DNA of 8,949 nt, taken from assembly GCA_934454745.1 (NCBI GenBank), contig CAKSGP010000033.1:1-8949 (forward strand), in the 5' to 3' direction. The DNA comes from an uncultured Clostridia bacterium. Lineage in GTDB: Bacteria; Bacillota; Clostridia; UBA1381. Position numbers and translations under genes: made by a program. This document shows positions 1-5,878 of the stretch, in pieces. A model generated the notes under the pieces. That model did not search any database and was not told the origin of the DNA. It worked only from the letters and a program-made list of their open reading frames with translations. Numbering within the stretch: position 1 is the stretch's first letter; each line of letters opens with the position of its first letter.

Positions 1-234
1 CATTTTATATTTACAGCCTTCGCCGTTAAAGGAATGGAGCTGATTGGGGAAAATAAGTACCATCTCCCCTCTTGAAACTTCGTAGGAATTCCCGGCAACA
101 AAAACCTCAAGAGTTCCGTCAGTTACAGCAATAAGCTGAAAAAATCTATGAATATGACTTTGAAAATAACGGGCTTCACCGTCAAATGCAGAAAAATTTT
201 TTGAAGCACCTAAACGGCTCATTTCGTAACGCAT
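1..234 (-). CDS. AraC-family transcriptional regulator, N-terminal part (runs off left edge)
   Basis: Reading leftward, 78 codons are open from an ATG at 234-232 to the window edge, so only the N-terminus is present. The translation begins MRYEMSRLGASKNF and continues with HIHRFFQLIAVTDGTLEVFVAG and EMVLIFPNQLHSF. This is the pattern of an AraC-type cupin (AraC_binding) sensor domain: a histidine-rich strand, then a 'G-x-L-x-V' strand, then 'G-[ED]-x-v-l-i-x-P-x-x-x-H'. The DNA-binding helix-turn-helix domain would lie beyond position 1. The start is supported by GGAGGG at 250-245 (complement strand), 10 nt upstream; the next in-frame ATG (222-220) is too far from it. The gene is divergent from the oxidoreductase operon, so it is the obvious candidate regulator of that operon, probably binding a small ligand in the cupin. 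The family call is fairly sure; the ligand is unknown. Confidence 0.82.
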   Translation of the reverse strand, partial: MRYEMSRLGASKNFSAFDGEARYFQSHIHRFFQLIAVTDGTLEVFVAGNSYEVSRGEMVLIFPNQLHSFNGEGCKYKM

Positions 235-255
235 TTAATTTCAGCCCTCCCTCTT

Positions 256-281
256 TTCGGACAAATTATGACAGGTCCGAA
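256..281 (-). repeat. Inverted repeat in 5' UTR of the araC-type gene
   Basis: TTCGGAC at 256-262 is a perfect 7-bp inverted match to GTCCGAA at 275-281, with a 12-nt gap. With transcription starting near 286 on the minus strand, this hairpin would sit at the very 5' end of the regulator mRNA, just upstream of its ribosome binding site. It could be an mRNA structure, or an operator through which the regulator or another protein represses the promoter. The sequence alone does not decide. Confidence 0.5.
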
Positions 282-292
282 TTTATAAGTAA

Positions 293-321
293 ATTATAGC
301 ATAAAAAAAAGGAAAAATCAA
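293..321 (-). promoter_or_regulatory. Sigma-A promoter of the araC-type gene
   Basis: On the minus strand TTGATT (321-316) and TATAAT (298-293) are separated by exactly 17 bp. The -10 box is preceded by TGC, giving an extended TGn -10. Expected transcription start is near 286, leaving a 5' UTR of about 50 nt. Confidence 0.75.
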
Positions 322-338
322 CCGTTTGTTTCAAATAC

Positions 339-404
339 GGCTAAAATTAGGTTAATTTTTGGCTATATTTTACATAGTTATTGGCTTGTCTAAATCAAAA
401 GATA
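339..404 (+). promoter_or_regulatory. Three GGCT direct repeats at 22-bp spacing, candidate AraC-type operator
   Basis: GGCTAAAATT begins at 339, GGCTATATTT at 361 and GGCTTGTCTA at 383, so the starts are 22 and 22 bp apart, two helical turns. By my count the first two units agree at 14 of 22 positions, while the third shares mainly the GGCT core with the second. The third unit overlaps the -35 box TTGTCT (386-391). Direct half-sites about 21 bp apart abutting the -35 are how AraC-type activators commonly bind, so this is a plausible operator. In AT-rich DNA the non-GGCT matches carry little weight. Confidence 0.45.
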
Positions 405-415
405 TATGATATAAT
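386..415 (+). promoter_or_regulatory. Sigma-A promoter of the oxidoreductase operon
   Basis: TATAAT at 410-415 is a perfect -10 box, preceded by TGA at 407-409 (extended -10). A weak -35, TTGTCT, lies at 386-391 with an 18-bp spacer. The weak -35 beside a perfect extended -10 fits a promoter that needs an activator. Expected start is near 422, giving a leader of about 120 nt before the first start codon. Confidence 0.7.
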
Positions 416-428
416 AAACAGACATTAG

Positions 429-464
429 GACACCAAACCCTGTCGGGTTTGTAATTGACGTGTC
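429..464 (+). other. Leader hairpin 1 of the oxidoreductase operon
   Basis: CAAACCC (434-440) pairs perfectly with GGGTTTG (445-451) around a 4-nt loop. An outer stem GACAC (429-433) can pair with GTGTC (460-464), so the structure could have two stacked stems with an internal loop on the 3' side. No U-tract follows, so it is not an intrinsic terminator. It matches no riboswitch class I recognise. Confidence 0.45.
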
Positions 465-482
465 TATTGATATCGGTGTGTA

Positions 483-505
483 GCAAAGCAGATAAGCTGC
501 TTTGC
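483..505 (+). other. Leader hairpin 2 of the oxidoreductase operon
   Basis: GCAAAGCAG (483-491) is a perfect 9-bp inverted match to CTGCTTTGC (497-505) with a 5-nt loop. It lies 23 nt upstream of the AAGGAG ribosome binding site and has no U-tract after it. Possible roles are mRNA stabilisation or a protein-binding or regulatory leader structure; termination is unlikely. Confidence 0.5.
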
Positions 506-542
506 ACTTATGATAAAATTTTAAGAAAAAGGAGTTAAAAAT

Positions 543-1862
543 ATGCAAAGAAATGTACTTACATCGGTTGATGAATTGGTAAAGCAGAAGGAGGAACTAA
601 ATCTTTCTTTACCGATTGCCTCAGATTTGAGTGTTTTGGGAAAGGACATCAAAATAGGCAACACCACTGTTAACAACAGACTTGTATGTCAGGCTATGGA
701 AGGCTGTGACGGTACTCAAGACGGATCACCCGGTGAATTGACAGAAAGAAGATATCTTCGTTTTGCTGAGGGCGGTTCGGGACTTATATGGTTTGAAGCT
801 ACTGCTTGCTGCGAGGAAGGACGTGCAAATCCGAGACAGCTCCGTATAACAGAGGAAAACAAGGATTCATTCAAAAGACTTCTTGACGAAATAAGAGAAG
901 CGGGAATGAAGAAAAACGGATATGCGCCTGCTATAATAATGCAGTGCACACATTCGGGAAGATACAGCAAGCCCACAGGGACTCCTGCACCGATTATTGC
1001 TTATAATAATCCGATTTTTGAAAAGGATAATCCAATAGATAAGTCAAGAATTATCACTGATGATGATCTTGACCGTTACAGTGAAAATGCAATAAAATCT
1101 GCAAAGCTTGCTGAAGAGGTAGGCTTTGACGGTGTTGATATTAAGTGCTGTCACAGATACCTAAATTCAGAGCTCCTCTCAGCATATAACCGTGAGGGTC
1201 GATACGGCGGTTCACTTGAGAACAGAACAAGACTTTTAAGAGAAACAGTTAAAGGCACAATAGAAAACAGCGGTTCTGATTTCATTGTTACATCAAGACT
1301 TAACGTTTATGACGGCTTTGAGTATCCCTATGGCTTCGGTGTTAAAAAGGACGGCGGTTTAGAGTTTGATCCCACAGAGCCAATATGGCTATTGAACGAA
1401 TTGAAAAATTCAGGAGTTGAGCTTTTGAATATTACAATGGGTAATCCGTACTTTAACCCCCACGTAAATCGTCCCTTTGCAAAGGGTCCTTATGAGCCGG
1501 AGGAGCATCCGCTAACAGGCGTTGCAAGAATGTTAAACGGTATTGCAGAGCTTAAGAAGGCAGTTCCTGAGCTAAAGCTTATTTCTTCAGGCTTGTCATA
1601 CCTTGGCTGTACTGCACCGGCAGTTGCCGCAGGCTACATAGAGAATGGCGGATTTGATTTTGCAGGCTTCGGCAGAATGATTTTTGCTAACCCTGACTTT
1701 GCAAACCAGATCCTTAAGAACGGCGAGCTTGAGAAAAACAAGATTTGTATATGCTGTTCAAAGTGTACGGAAATTATGCGTGCAGGAAGCACGCCGGGTT
1801 GTGTAATTCGTGATAAGATGTACACAGACCTTTATAAAGAAGTAATAGTAAACAAAAAGTAA
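543..1862 (+). CDS. Old Yellow Enzyme-family NADH:flavin oxidoreductase with Fe-S cysteine motif, no FAD/NAD domain
   Basis: A 439-aa FMN TIM-barrel protein of the OYE / 2,4-dienoyl-CoA reductase-like family, which reduces C=C bonds conjugated to a carbonyl. Visible marks are QCTHSGR (134-140; 'Q-x-x-H-x-G-R'), HRYLNSELLSAYN (204-216) followed by YGGSLENRTR (221-230), and GFGRMIFANPDFAN near 375-388, the C-terminal phosphate/FMN end of the barrel. Cysteines 402, 404, 405, 408 and 420 form C-x2-C-x2-C-x11-C, resembling the [4Fe-4S] site of FadH/BaiCD-type enzymes (usually C-x2-C-x3-C-x11/12-C). Those relatives continue for over 200 residues as a FAD/NAD(P)H module; this one stops 19 residues after the last Cys. 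It should therefore receive electrons from a separate protein. Barrel-only OYEs such as YqjM are about 340 aa and lack the Cys motif. The start is supported by AAGGAG 8 nt upstream. First gene of the operon. Family sure, substrate unknown. Confidence 0.88.
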   Translation: MQRNVLTSVDELVKQKEELNLSLPIASDLSVLGKDIKIGNTTVNNRLVCQAMEGCDGTQDGSPGELTERRYLRFAEGGSGLIWFEATACCEEGRANPRQLRITEENKDSFKRLLDEIREAGMKKNGYAPAIIMQCTHSGRYSKPTGTPAPIIAYNNPIFEKDNPIDKSRIITDDDLDRYSENAIKSAKLAEEVGFDGVDIKCCHRYLNSELLSAYNREGRYGGSLENRTRLLRETVKGTIENSGSDFIVTSRLNVYDGFEYPYGFGVKKDGGLEFDPTEPIWLLNELKNSGVELLNITMGNPYFNPHVNRPFAKGPYEPEEHPLTGVARMLNGIAELKKAVPELKLISSGLSYLGCTAPAVAAGYIENGGFDFAGFGRMIFANPDFANQILKNGELEKNKICICCSKCTEIMRAGSTPGCVIRDKMYTDLYKEVIVNKK

Positions 1863-1889
1863 AAAACACAAAATAAAAGGAGTAAAAAA

Positions 1890-2627
1890 ATGAAGAATTT
1901 TATTGTAACAGGATGTGCAAGCGGTATCGGTGCCGCAACGGCAAAGAAGTTTTTAGATGCAGGCTACTGCGTAACAGGTTTTGACGTTGCACCGGAAGCA
2001 AAAATAGACTCTCCCGATTTTCTATATGTAAGCGGAGATTTGAGTAAAACTGAGGACAGAGAAAAATTAGTAGCTGCTGCAATGAACCGTTTTAGCAGAA
2101 TAGACGGCTTGGTAAACGTTGCAGGTGTTGCACCGAGAGTACGTGCAGATTTGCTTGAAATGACTCAGGAAAGCTATGACTTTGTTATGAACATAAACAC
2201 AAAGGGAACTCTTTTCTTAACCCAGCTTGTTGCAAAGCATATAATAGACAACGAGCCTGATAACGGTATCAGAGGATATATTTGTAACGTTTCCTCCTGT
2301 TCTGCTTACGCATCATCTGTAAACAGAGGTGAGTACTGTGTTTCAAAGGCAGGCGTTTCGATGGTTACAACATTGTTTGCAGACAGACTTGCAGAATATG
2401 GCATACTTGTAAACGAAGTTCGTCCGGGCATTATCGCAACAGGAATGACAGAGAAGGTTAAAACAAAGTATGACAATCTTATCGAGGGCGGATTGCTTCC
2501 GATTAAGAGATGGGGTTTACCTGAGGACGTTGCAGATTGTATTTATGCACTATGCACAGGTGCATTGCCCTATGTAACAGGTCAATCAATAGACGTAGAC
2601 GGCGGCTTACACATTCAGAAGCTATAA
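1890..2627 (+). CDS. Short-chain dehydrogenase/reductase (classical SDR)
   Basis: A 245-aa classical SDR, the usual family length. Cofactor loop T7-G-x3-G-I-G (TGCASGIG, 7-14), NVAG (76-79), catalytic Asn103, Ser135/136 in NVSS, and Y149-x3-K153 are all present; the C-terminus has the usual DVDGG (236-240). The acidic D32 at the end of strand 2 (VTGFDVAP) suggests NAD(H) rather than NADP(H). It would oxidise or reduce a secondary alcohol/ketone. AAGGAG at 1877-1882 lies 7 nt before the ATG. The gene follows the OYE gene by 27 bp and its stop overlaps the ribosome binding site of the next gene, so the three are co-expressed. Possible roles are FabG-like, hydroxysteroid-type or dihydrodaidzein-reductase-like; none can be chosen from sequence alone. 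Confidence 0.9.
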   Translation: MKNFIVTGCASGIGAATAKKFLDAGYCVTGFDVAPEAKIDSPDFLYVSGDLSKTEDREKLVAAAMNRFSRIDGLVNVAGVAPRVRADLLEMTQESYDFVMNINTKGTLFLTQLVAKHIIDNEPDNGIRGYICNVSSCSAYASSVNRGEYCVSKAGVSMVTTLFADRLAEYGILVNEVRPGIIATGMTEKVKTKYDNLIEGGLLPIKRWGLPEDVADCIYALCTGALPYVTGQSIDVDGGLHIQKL

Positions 2628-2636
2628 GGAGATTTT

Positions 2637-4544
2637 ATGAAAACATTTTATTACGATACAATAGTAATAGGTACAGGTGCCGCAGGCTTTAATGCGGCTT
2701 GTACCATAAAGAAGGATAATTCAAAAAAGGTATGTATCGTCACAGAAGGTGTAAAACTCGGTACATCAAGGAATACGGGCAGTGACAAGCAGACTTATTA
2801 TAAGCTTGGCTTAGGCGGAAGTGCATCTGACAGCGTAAGAAATATGGCAGAAAATCTTTTTGCCGGCGGCTGTGTTGACGGCGATAATGCACTTTGTGAG
2901 GCGGCACTTTCAGCAAGATGTTTCTATAACCTTGCCGAGGCAGGCGTACCCTTTCCCTGTAACCGTTACGGCGAATTTGTGGGATACAAAACAGACCACG
3001 ACCCGTATGCAAGAGCAACATCGGCAGGTCCTTTGACATCAAAGTTTATGACCGAGGTTCTTGAGAAAAAGGCGGCTGAATTAGATGTTGAAATACATGA
3101 TAAAATGTATGCTGTTGAAATACTTAAAAACGGCAATTCCGTATGCGGTATCCTTGCAATGGATTTGAAAGCAGAGGAGTTTGTCGTGTTTAAATGCACA
3201 AGCGTTATCCTTGCAACAGGCGGTCCTGCAGGAATTTATAATGACAGTGTTTATCCCCAGTGTCATACAGGTTCAACAGGTCTTGCACTATATGCAGGTG
3301 CAAAGCTTCAGAATATGACAGAATGGCAGTATGGCCTTGCATCAATTGCTCCGAGATGGAATGTTTCGGGTACGTATATGCAGGTACTCCCCAGAATCGT
3401 ATCTGTTGACAGTGACGGAAAAGAGTATGAGTTCTTAACAGAGTATTATGATGATACATACGAAGCATTGTCAAATGTTTTCTTAAAGGGATATCAGTGG
3501 CCATTTGATGTTAAAAAAGCTCACGAAGGCTCATCTGTTATCGATTTGTTGGTTTATCGTGAAACAGAATTGAGAAACCGCAGAGTTTATCTTGATTTCA
3601 CTAAGAATCCATTTGGTTTGGAAAGCATCGAATACGAAAAGCTTTATGATGAAGCTTACGAGTATCTTAAGTCTGCTGATGCCTGCTTCGGCACACCTAT
3701 TGAGCGTCTTAAGAAGATGAATGAGCCTGCTATTGATTTATATAAAGGCAAAGGCGTAGATTTATATACAAAGTACCTTGAAATCGCACTTTGTGCACAG
3801 CACAATAACGGCGGTGTTGCTGTTGATTTGTGGTGGCAGAGCAGTGTAGACGGTTTGTTTGTTGCCGGGGAATGTGCCGGAACACACGGAATAACACGTC
3901 CCGGCGGTTCTGCACTTAACGCAGGACAGGTAGGAGCATTAAGAGCGTCACAGTATATCTGTGCTAAGGATTTTGAACCTACTGATGATGAAACCTTTAA
4001 CAAAATTGCAAAGATAGCGGTTGATAAGCATAACAAGCTTATAGAAACTGCTATGCAGAACGAAAGTAACATCGATGCGGAGATACGCGAAAAGAGAAAG
4101 CGTATGAGCAATTGCGGAAGTGCTATCCGTGACTGTGCTAAGATGGAAGAAGCTTATGCACAAATAAAATACGAGCTTGAAAACTTTGATAAGCTGTTTG
4201 GAATTCCGTCAATGCAGAAGGTACAGAACTTGTATCGTCTGAGAGATATGCTTGCTGTTCAGCTATCAGTTCTTGCGGCAATGATTGACTACTCAAAGAC
4301 TGTAAAGATTTCAAGAGGTTCTGCTCTTTATTATGACGAGAAGGGAATTCTTAATTCCGGACTTGAAGAAATGTTCAGATTCTCCACTGAGCAGGACAAG
4401 AGCCATACAACAAAAATTCAGGAGGTTAAATTCCTGGGTAATGACAGCGAGGTTTCCTGGCGTGAAGTTCGTCCTATGCCTGCTGATGATGACTTCTTTG
4501 AAAATGTATGGTATCAGTACAGACAAAATAAGAATATATATTGA
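2637..4544 (+). CDS. FAD-dependent oxidoreductase, fumarate reductase/succinate dehydrogenase flavoprotein superfamily
   Basis: 635 aa. The N-terminal Rossmann FAD site is VIGTGAAG (10-17); a second FAD contact is ILATGG (191-196). GLFVAGECAGTHGITRPGG (406-424) followed by SALNAGQVG corresponds to the 'GLYAaGE-hGANRLGGNSL' signature, and SRGSALYYD (559-567) to the SdhA C-terminal 'SRG' segment after a helical domain (about 440-550). The superfamily includes SdhA/FrdA, aspartate oxidase, APS reductase, urocanate reductase and bile-acid or isoflavone reductases. Oddities: the usual QFHPT is QYGLAS (231-236) and the usual HYTMGG is QHNNGG (388-393), so two substrate-binding His positions differ; H417 and R421 are kept. 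No haem- or covalent-FMN-domain, signal peptide or membrane segment is seen, so a soluble cytoplasmic enzyme. AAGGAG (2626-2631) overlaps the preceding stop. It may be the reductase, or an electron partner of the OYE protein. Substrate unknown. Confidence 0.85.
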   Translation: MKTFYYDTIVIGTGAAGFNAACTIKKDNSKKVCIVTEGVKLGTSRNTGSDKQTYYKLGLGGSASDSVRNMAENLFAGGCVDGDNALCEAALSARCFYNLAEAGVPFPCNRYGEFVGYKTDHDPYARATSAGPLTSKFMTEVLEKKAAELDVEIHDKMYAVEILKNGNSVCGILAMDLKAEEFVVFKCTSVILATGGPAGIYNDSVYPQCHTGSTGLALYAGAKLQNMTEWQYGLASIAPRWNVSGTYMQVLPRIVSVDSDGKEYEFLTEYYDDTYEALSNVFLKGYQWPFDVKKAHEGSSVIDLLVYRETELRNRRVYLDFTKNPFGLESIEYEKLYDEAYEYLKSADACFGTPIERLKKMNEPAIDLYKGKGVDLYTKYLEIALCAQHNNGGVAVDLWWQSSVDGLFVAGECAGTHGITRPGGSALNAGQVGALRASQYICAKDFEPTDDETFNKIAKIAVDKHNKLIETAMQNESNIDAEIREKRKRMSNCGSAIRDCAKMEEAYAQIKYELENFDKLFGIPSMQKVQNLYRLRDMLAVQLSVLAAMIDYSKTVKISRGSALYYDEKGILNSGLEEMFRFSTEQDKSHTTKIQEVKFLGNDSEVSWREVRPMPADDDFFENVWYQYRQNKNIY

Positions 4545-4545
4545 T

Positions 4546-4550
4546 AGGAG
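4546..4550 (+). promoter_or_regulatory. Ribosome binding site fixing the start at 4559
   Basis: AGGAG lies 8 nt before the ATG at 4559-4561 and only 1 nt after the preceding stop codon. It decides against an upstream in-frame TTG at 4541, which overlaps that stop, has no site of its own and would add six residues ahead of the beta strand that opens the Rossmann fold. Confidence 0.8.
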
Positions 4551-4558
4551 TGATTATT

Positions 4559-5734
4559 ATGAAAAGAGTTAGCGTTCTTATGGTTGGAATAGGCGGGTTC
4601 GGAACATCTAATGTAAACGATCTCTTTACGCTTGCAGATACTGAAGACATTGATATTGTAGGCGCAGTAGACGTTGCTTATGAATCATCTTACGTTACAG
4701 AAGAACTTGTAAAAAGAAATATTCCATGTTATAGAACAATGGAGGAATTCTACAAGGAGCATACAGCAGACCTTGCAGTGATTTCTACTCCTATATATTT
4801 ACATAAGGAGCATACAATCTATGCTATGGAGCACGGCACAAACTGTCACTGTGAAAAGCCGTCAGCTCCCACACTTGCTGAAATCAACGATATGATGGAA
4901 GTAGCCAAAAAGACAGATAAGCTTCTTAATATCTCATTCCAGCTTGTATATACACCTCCTGTTCAGGAAGTAAAGAAGCGTATTCTAGACAAGGAATTCG
5001 GTAAGATTTTGCGTGCATCATCAATATGCTGCTGGCCCAGAACATTAGACTATTATAAGCGTGTTTGGGCAGGAAAAATCGAGCATAACGGTGTATTATG
5101 TCTTGACAGTGTTGCAATGAACGCATGTGCACACTATATGCACATATTGTTCTATATGATGGGTAAGACTCAGACAACATCGGCAACGCCGAAAAAAATG
5201 TCTGCAATTACGCTAAGAGCAAACGATATAGAAACCTTTGATACTGCGATGGTAGAGATAGAAACGGATAATGCTCCTGTATCATATCTTGTAACACATT
5301 CTTCGGAAAGATTGCTTAATCCGATTGTAAAAATCGAATGTGAAAAAGCTAAAATAGAGATATATAATAATATGCCGGAGAAGTTGGTTGTGATAAATTA
5401 TGCAGACGGCAGAGTTGAGACAATCTCCGGTGATAAATCATCTTTCCGCCGCAAATTTATAAATTCTTTCAACTGTGTAAGAGGCACTGAAACTCCTATA
5501 TGCGATATTTCAGCTACAATACCTCATATTCTTACTGTTGATGCTTTAACAGAGCTTGTTAAGCCTGTAACTGAACTTGATAAGGAATTAGTTGATAACT
5601 GTGTAAGGGTAAAGGGTATTGACGATATTCTGATAAAGTCATACGAGGAAAATAAAATGCCCTGGGAGCTTACAGATATGTTCGGTGCACCGACGATAGT
5701 AGATTTATCTGAATATAAAGGTTGGGGTGAATAA
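4559..5734 (+). CDS. Gfo/Idh/MocA-family NAD(P)-dependent dehydrogenase (first of two)
   Basis: 391 aa from the ATG at 4559. The N-terminal Rossmann fold opens with VSVLMVGIGGFG (4-15; G10-x-G12-x-x-G15) and the catalytic-lysine motif is EKPSA (99-103). The C-terminal alpha/beta domain carries NGVLCLDSVAMNACAH (177-192), matching the 'GG-x3-D-x-x-x-H' type region with D183, H192 and H195 as likely active-site residues. Enzymes of this family oxidise or reduce a hydroxyl on sugars, cyclitols, sugar acids or glycosides, often C3-OH of a hexose, using a tightly held nicotinamide. The gene begins 14 bp after the flavoprotein stop, so it belongs to the same operon. Its TAA stop (5732-5734) lies within the left arm of the 107-bp palindromic element, so the native C-terminus (ends SEYKGWGE) may have been set by that insertion. 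Exact substrate not recognisable. Confidence 0.87.
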   Translation: MKRVSVLMVGIGGFGTSNVNDLFTLADTEDIDIVGAVDVAYESSYVTEELVKRNIPCYRTMEEFYKEHTADLAVISTPIYLHKEHTIYAMEHGTNCHCEKPSAPTLAEINDMMEVAKKTDKLLNISFQLVYTPPVQEVKKRILDKEFGKILRASSICCWPRTLDYYKRVWAGKIEHNGVLCLDSVAMNACAHYMHILFYMMGKTQTTSATPKKMSAITLRANDIETFDTAMVEIETDNAPVSYLVTHSSERLLNPIVKIECEKAKIEIYNNMPEKLVVINYADGRVETISGDKSSFRRKFINSFNCVRGTETPICDISATIPHILTVDALTELVKPVTELDKELVDNCVRVKGIDDILIKSYEENKMPWELTDMFGAPTIVDLSEYKGWGE

Positions 5735-5838
5735 CGTAAAAAATAAACGTTGCATCTCATCTCGAAAGCCTGTTTTAGAGTATACACATACGTCGGCGAC
5801 AGTCTTACGAGCGATCTGCTTGTTTCTTTTTTACGTTA
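5732..5838. repeat. 107-bp near-palindromic element (MITE-like or long structured RNA)
   Basis: TAACGTAAAAAA (5732-5743) is a perfect 12-bp inverted match to TTTTTTACGTTA (5827-5838). After one mismatch, AAACG (5745-5749) pairs with TGTTT (5821-5825), with one G-T wobble. Further stem segments continue inward: GCA/TGC (5752-5754 with 5817-5819), CTCG/CGAG (5761-5764 with 5808-5811), AAG/CTT (5766-5768 with 5804-5806), CTGT/ACAG (5770-5773 with 5799-5802), and an apical GTAT/ATAC (5780-5783 with 5788-5791). The whole unit can fold into one long hairpin. TA at both outer ends would fit a TA-duplicating miniature transposable element, but TA is also part of the arms, so a target duplication is not proven. 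The element fills most of the only long gap in the operon. Confidence 0.7.
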
Positions 5839-5878
5839 GATTTGTGCCGCCGCTTGATGGAGAAAATGGAGGATTATT

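Larger units (their letters stand above)
235..542. other. Divergent control region between araC-type gene and oxidoreductase operon
   Basis: This 308-bp stretch has no credible gene. In order along the + strand it contains the araC-type ribosome binding site (245-250), an inverted repeat in that gene's 5' UTR (256-281), its promoter (293-321), three GGCT direct repeats with 22-bp spacing (339-404), the rightward promoter (386-415), a leader with two hairpins (429-505) and the ribosome binding site AAGGAG (529-534) of the first operon gene. The part from about 282 to 420 is very AT-rich. Confidence 0.8.

Noticed and set aside
321..338. Possible catabolite-response (CRE-like) site around TTTGTTTCAAATAC.
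   Set aside because: It lacks the central CG and fits the consensus poorly on both strands; similar to chance matches in AT-rich DNA.
429..505. Leader hairpins read as an intrinsic terminator or attenuator.
   Set aside because: Neither stem is followed by a run of T, and no alternative antiterminator pairing is evident.
3656..4111. Open frame of 151 codons on the minus strand within the flavoprotein gene.
   Set aside because: It lies antisense to well-supported coding sequence, has no recognisable domain and no convincing ribosome binding site; treated as a by-product of the real frame. The same applies to the other antisense frames across the window and to the + frame at 7460-7699 inside coaX.
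2637..4544. Assigning the flavoprotein as genuine fumarate reductase, succinate dehydrogenase or L-aspartate oxidase.
   Set aside because: Key His motifs (HPT and HYTMGG) are replaced, and no Fe-S or membrane-anchor subunit or NAD-synthesis genes are adjacent.
4541..4558. Upstream in-frame TTG start for the first Gfo/Idh gene.
   Set aside because: It overlaps the preceding stop, has no ribosome binding site and would add six residues before the Rossmann strand; the ATG at 4559 has AGGAG 8 nt upstream.
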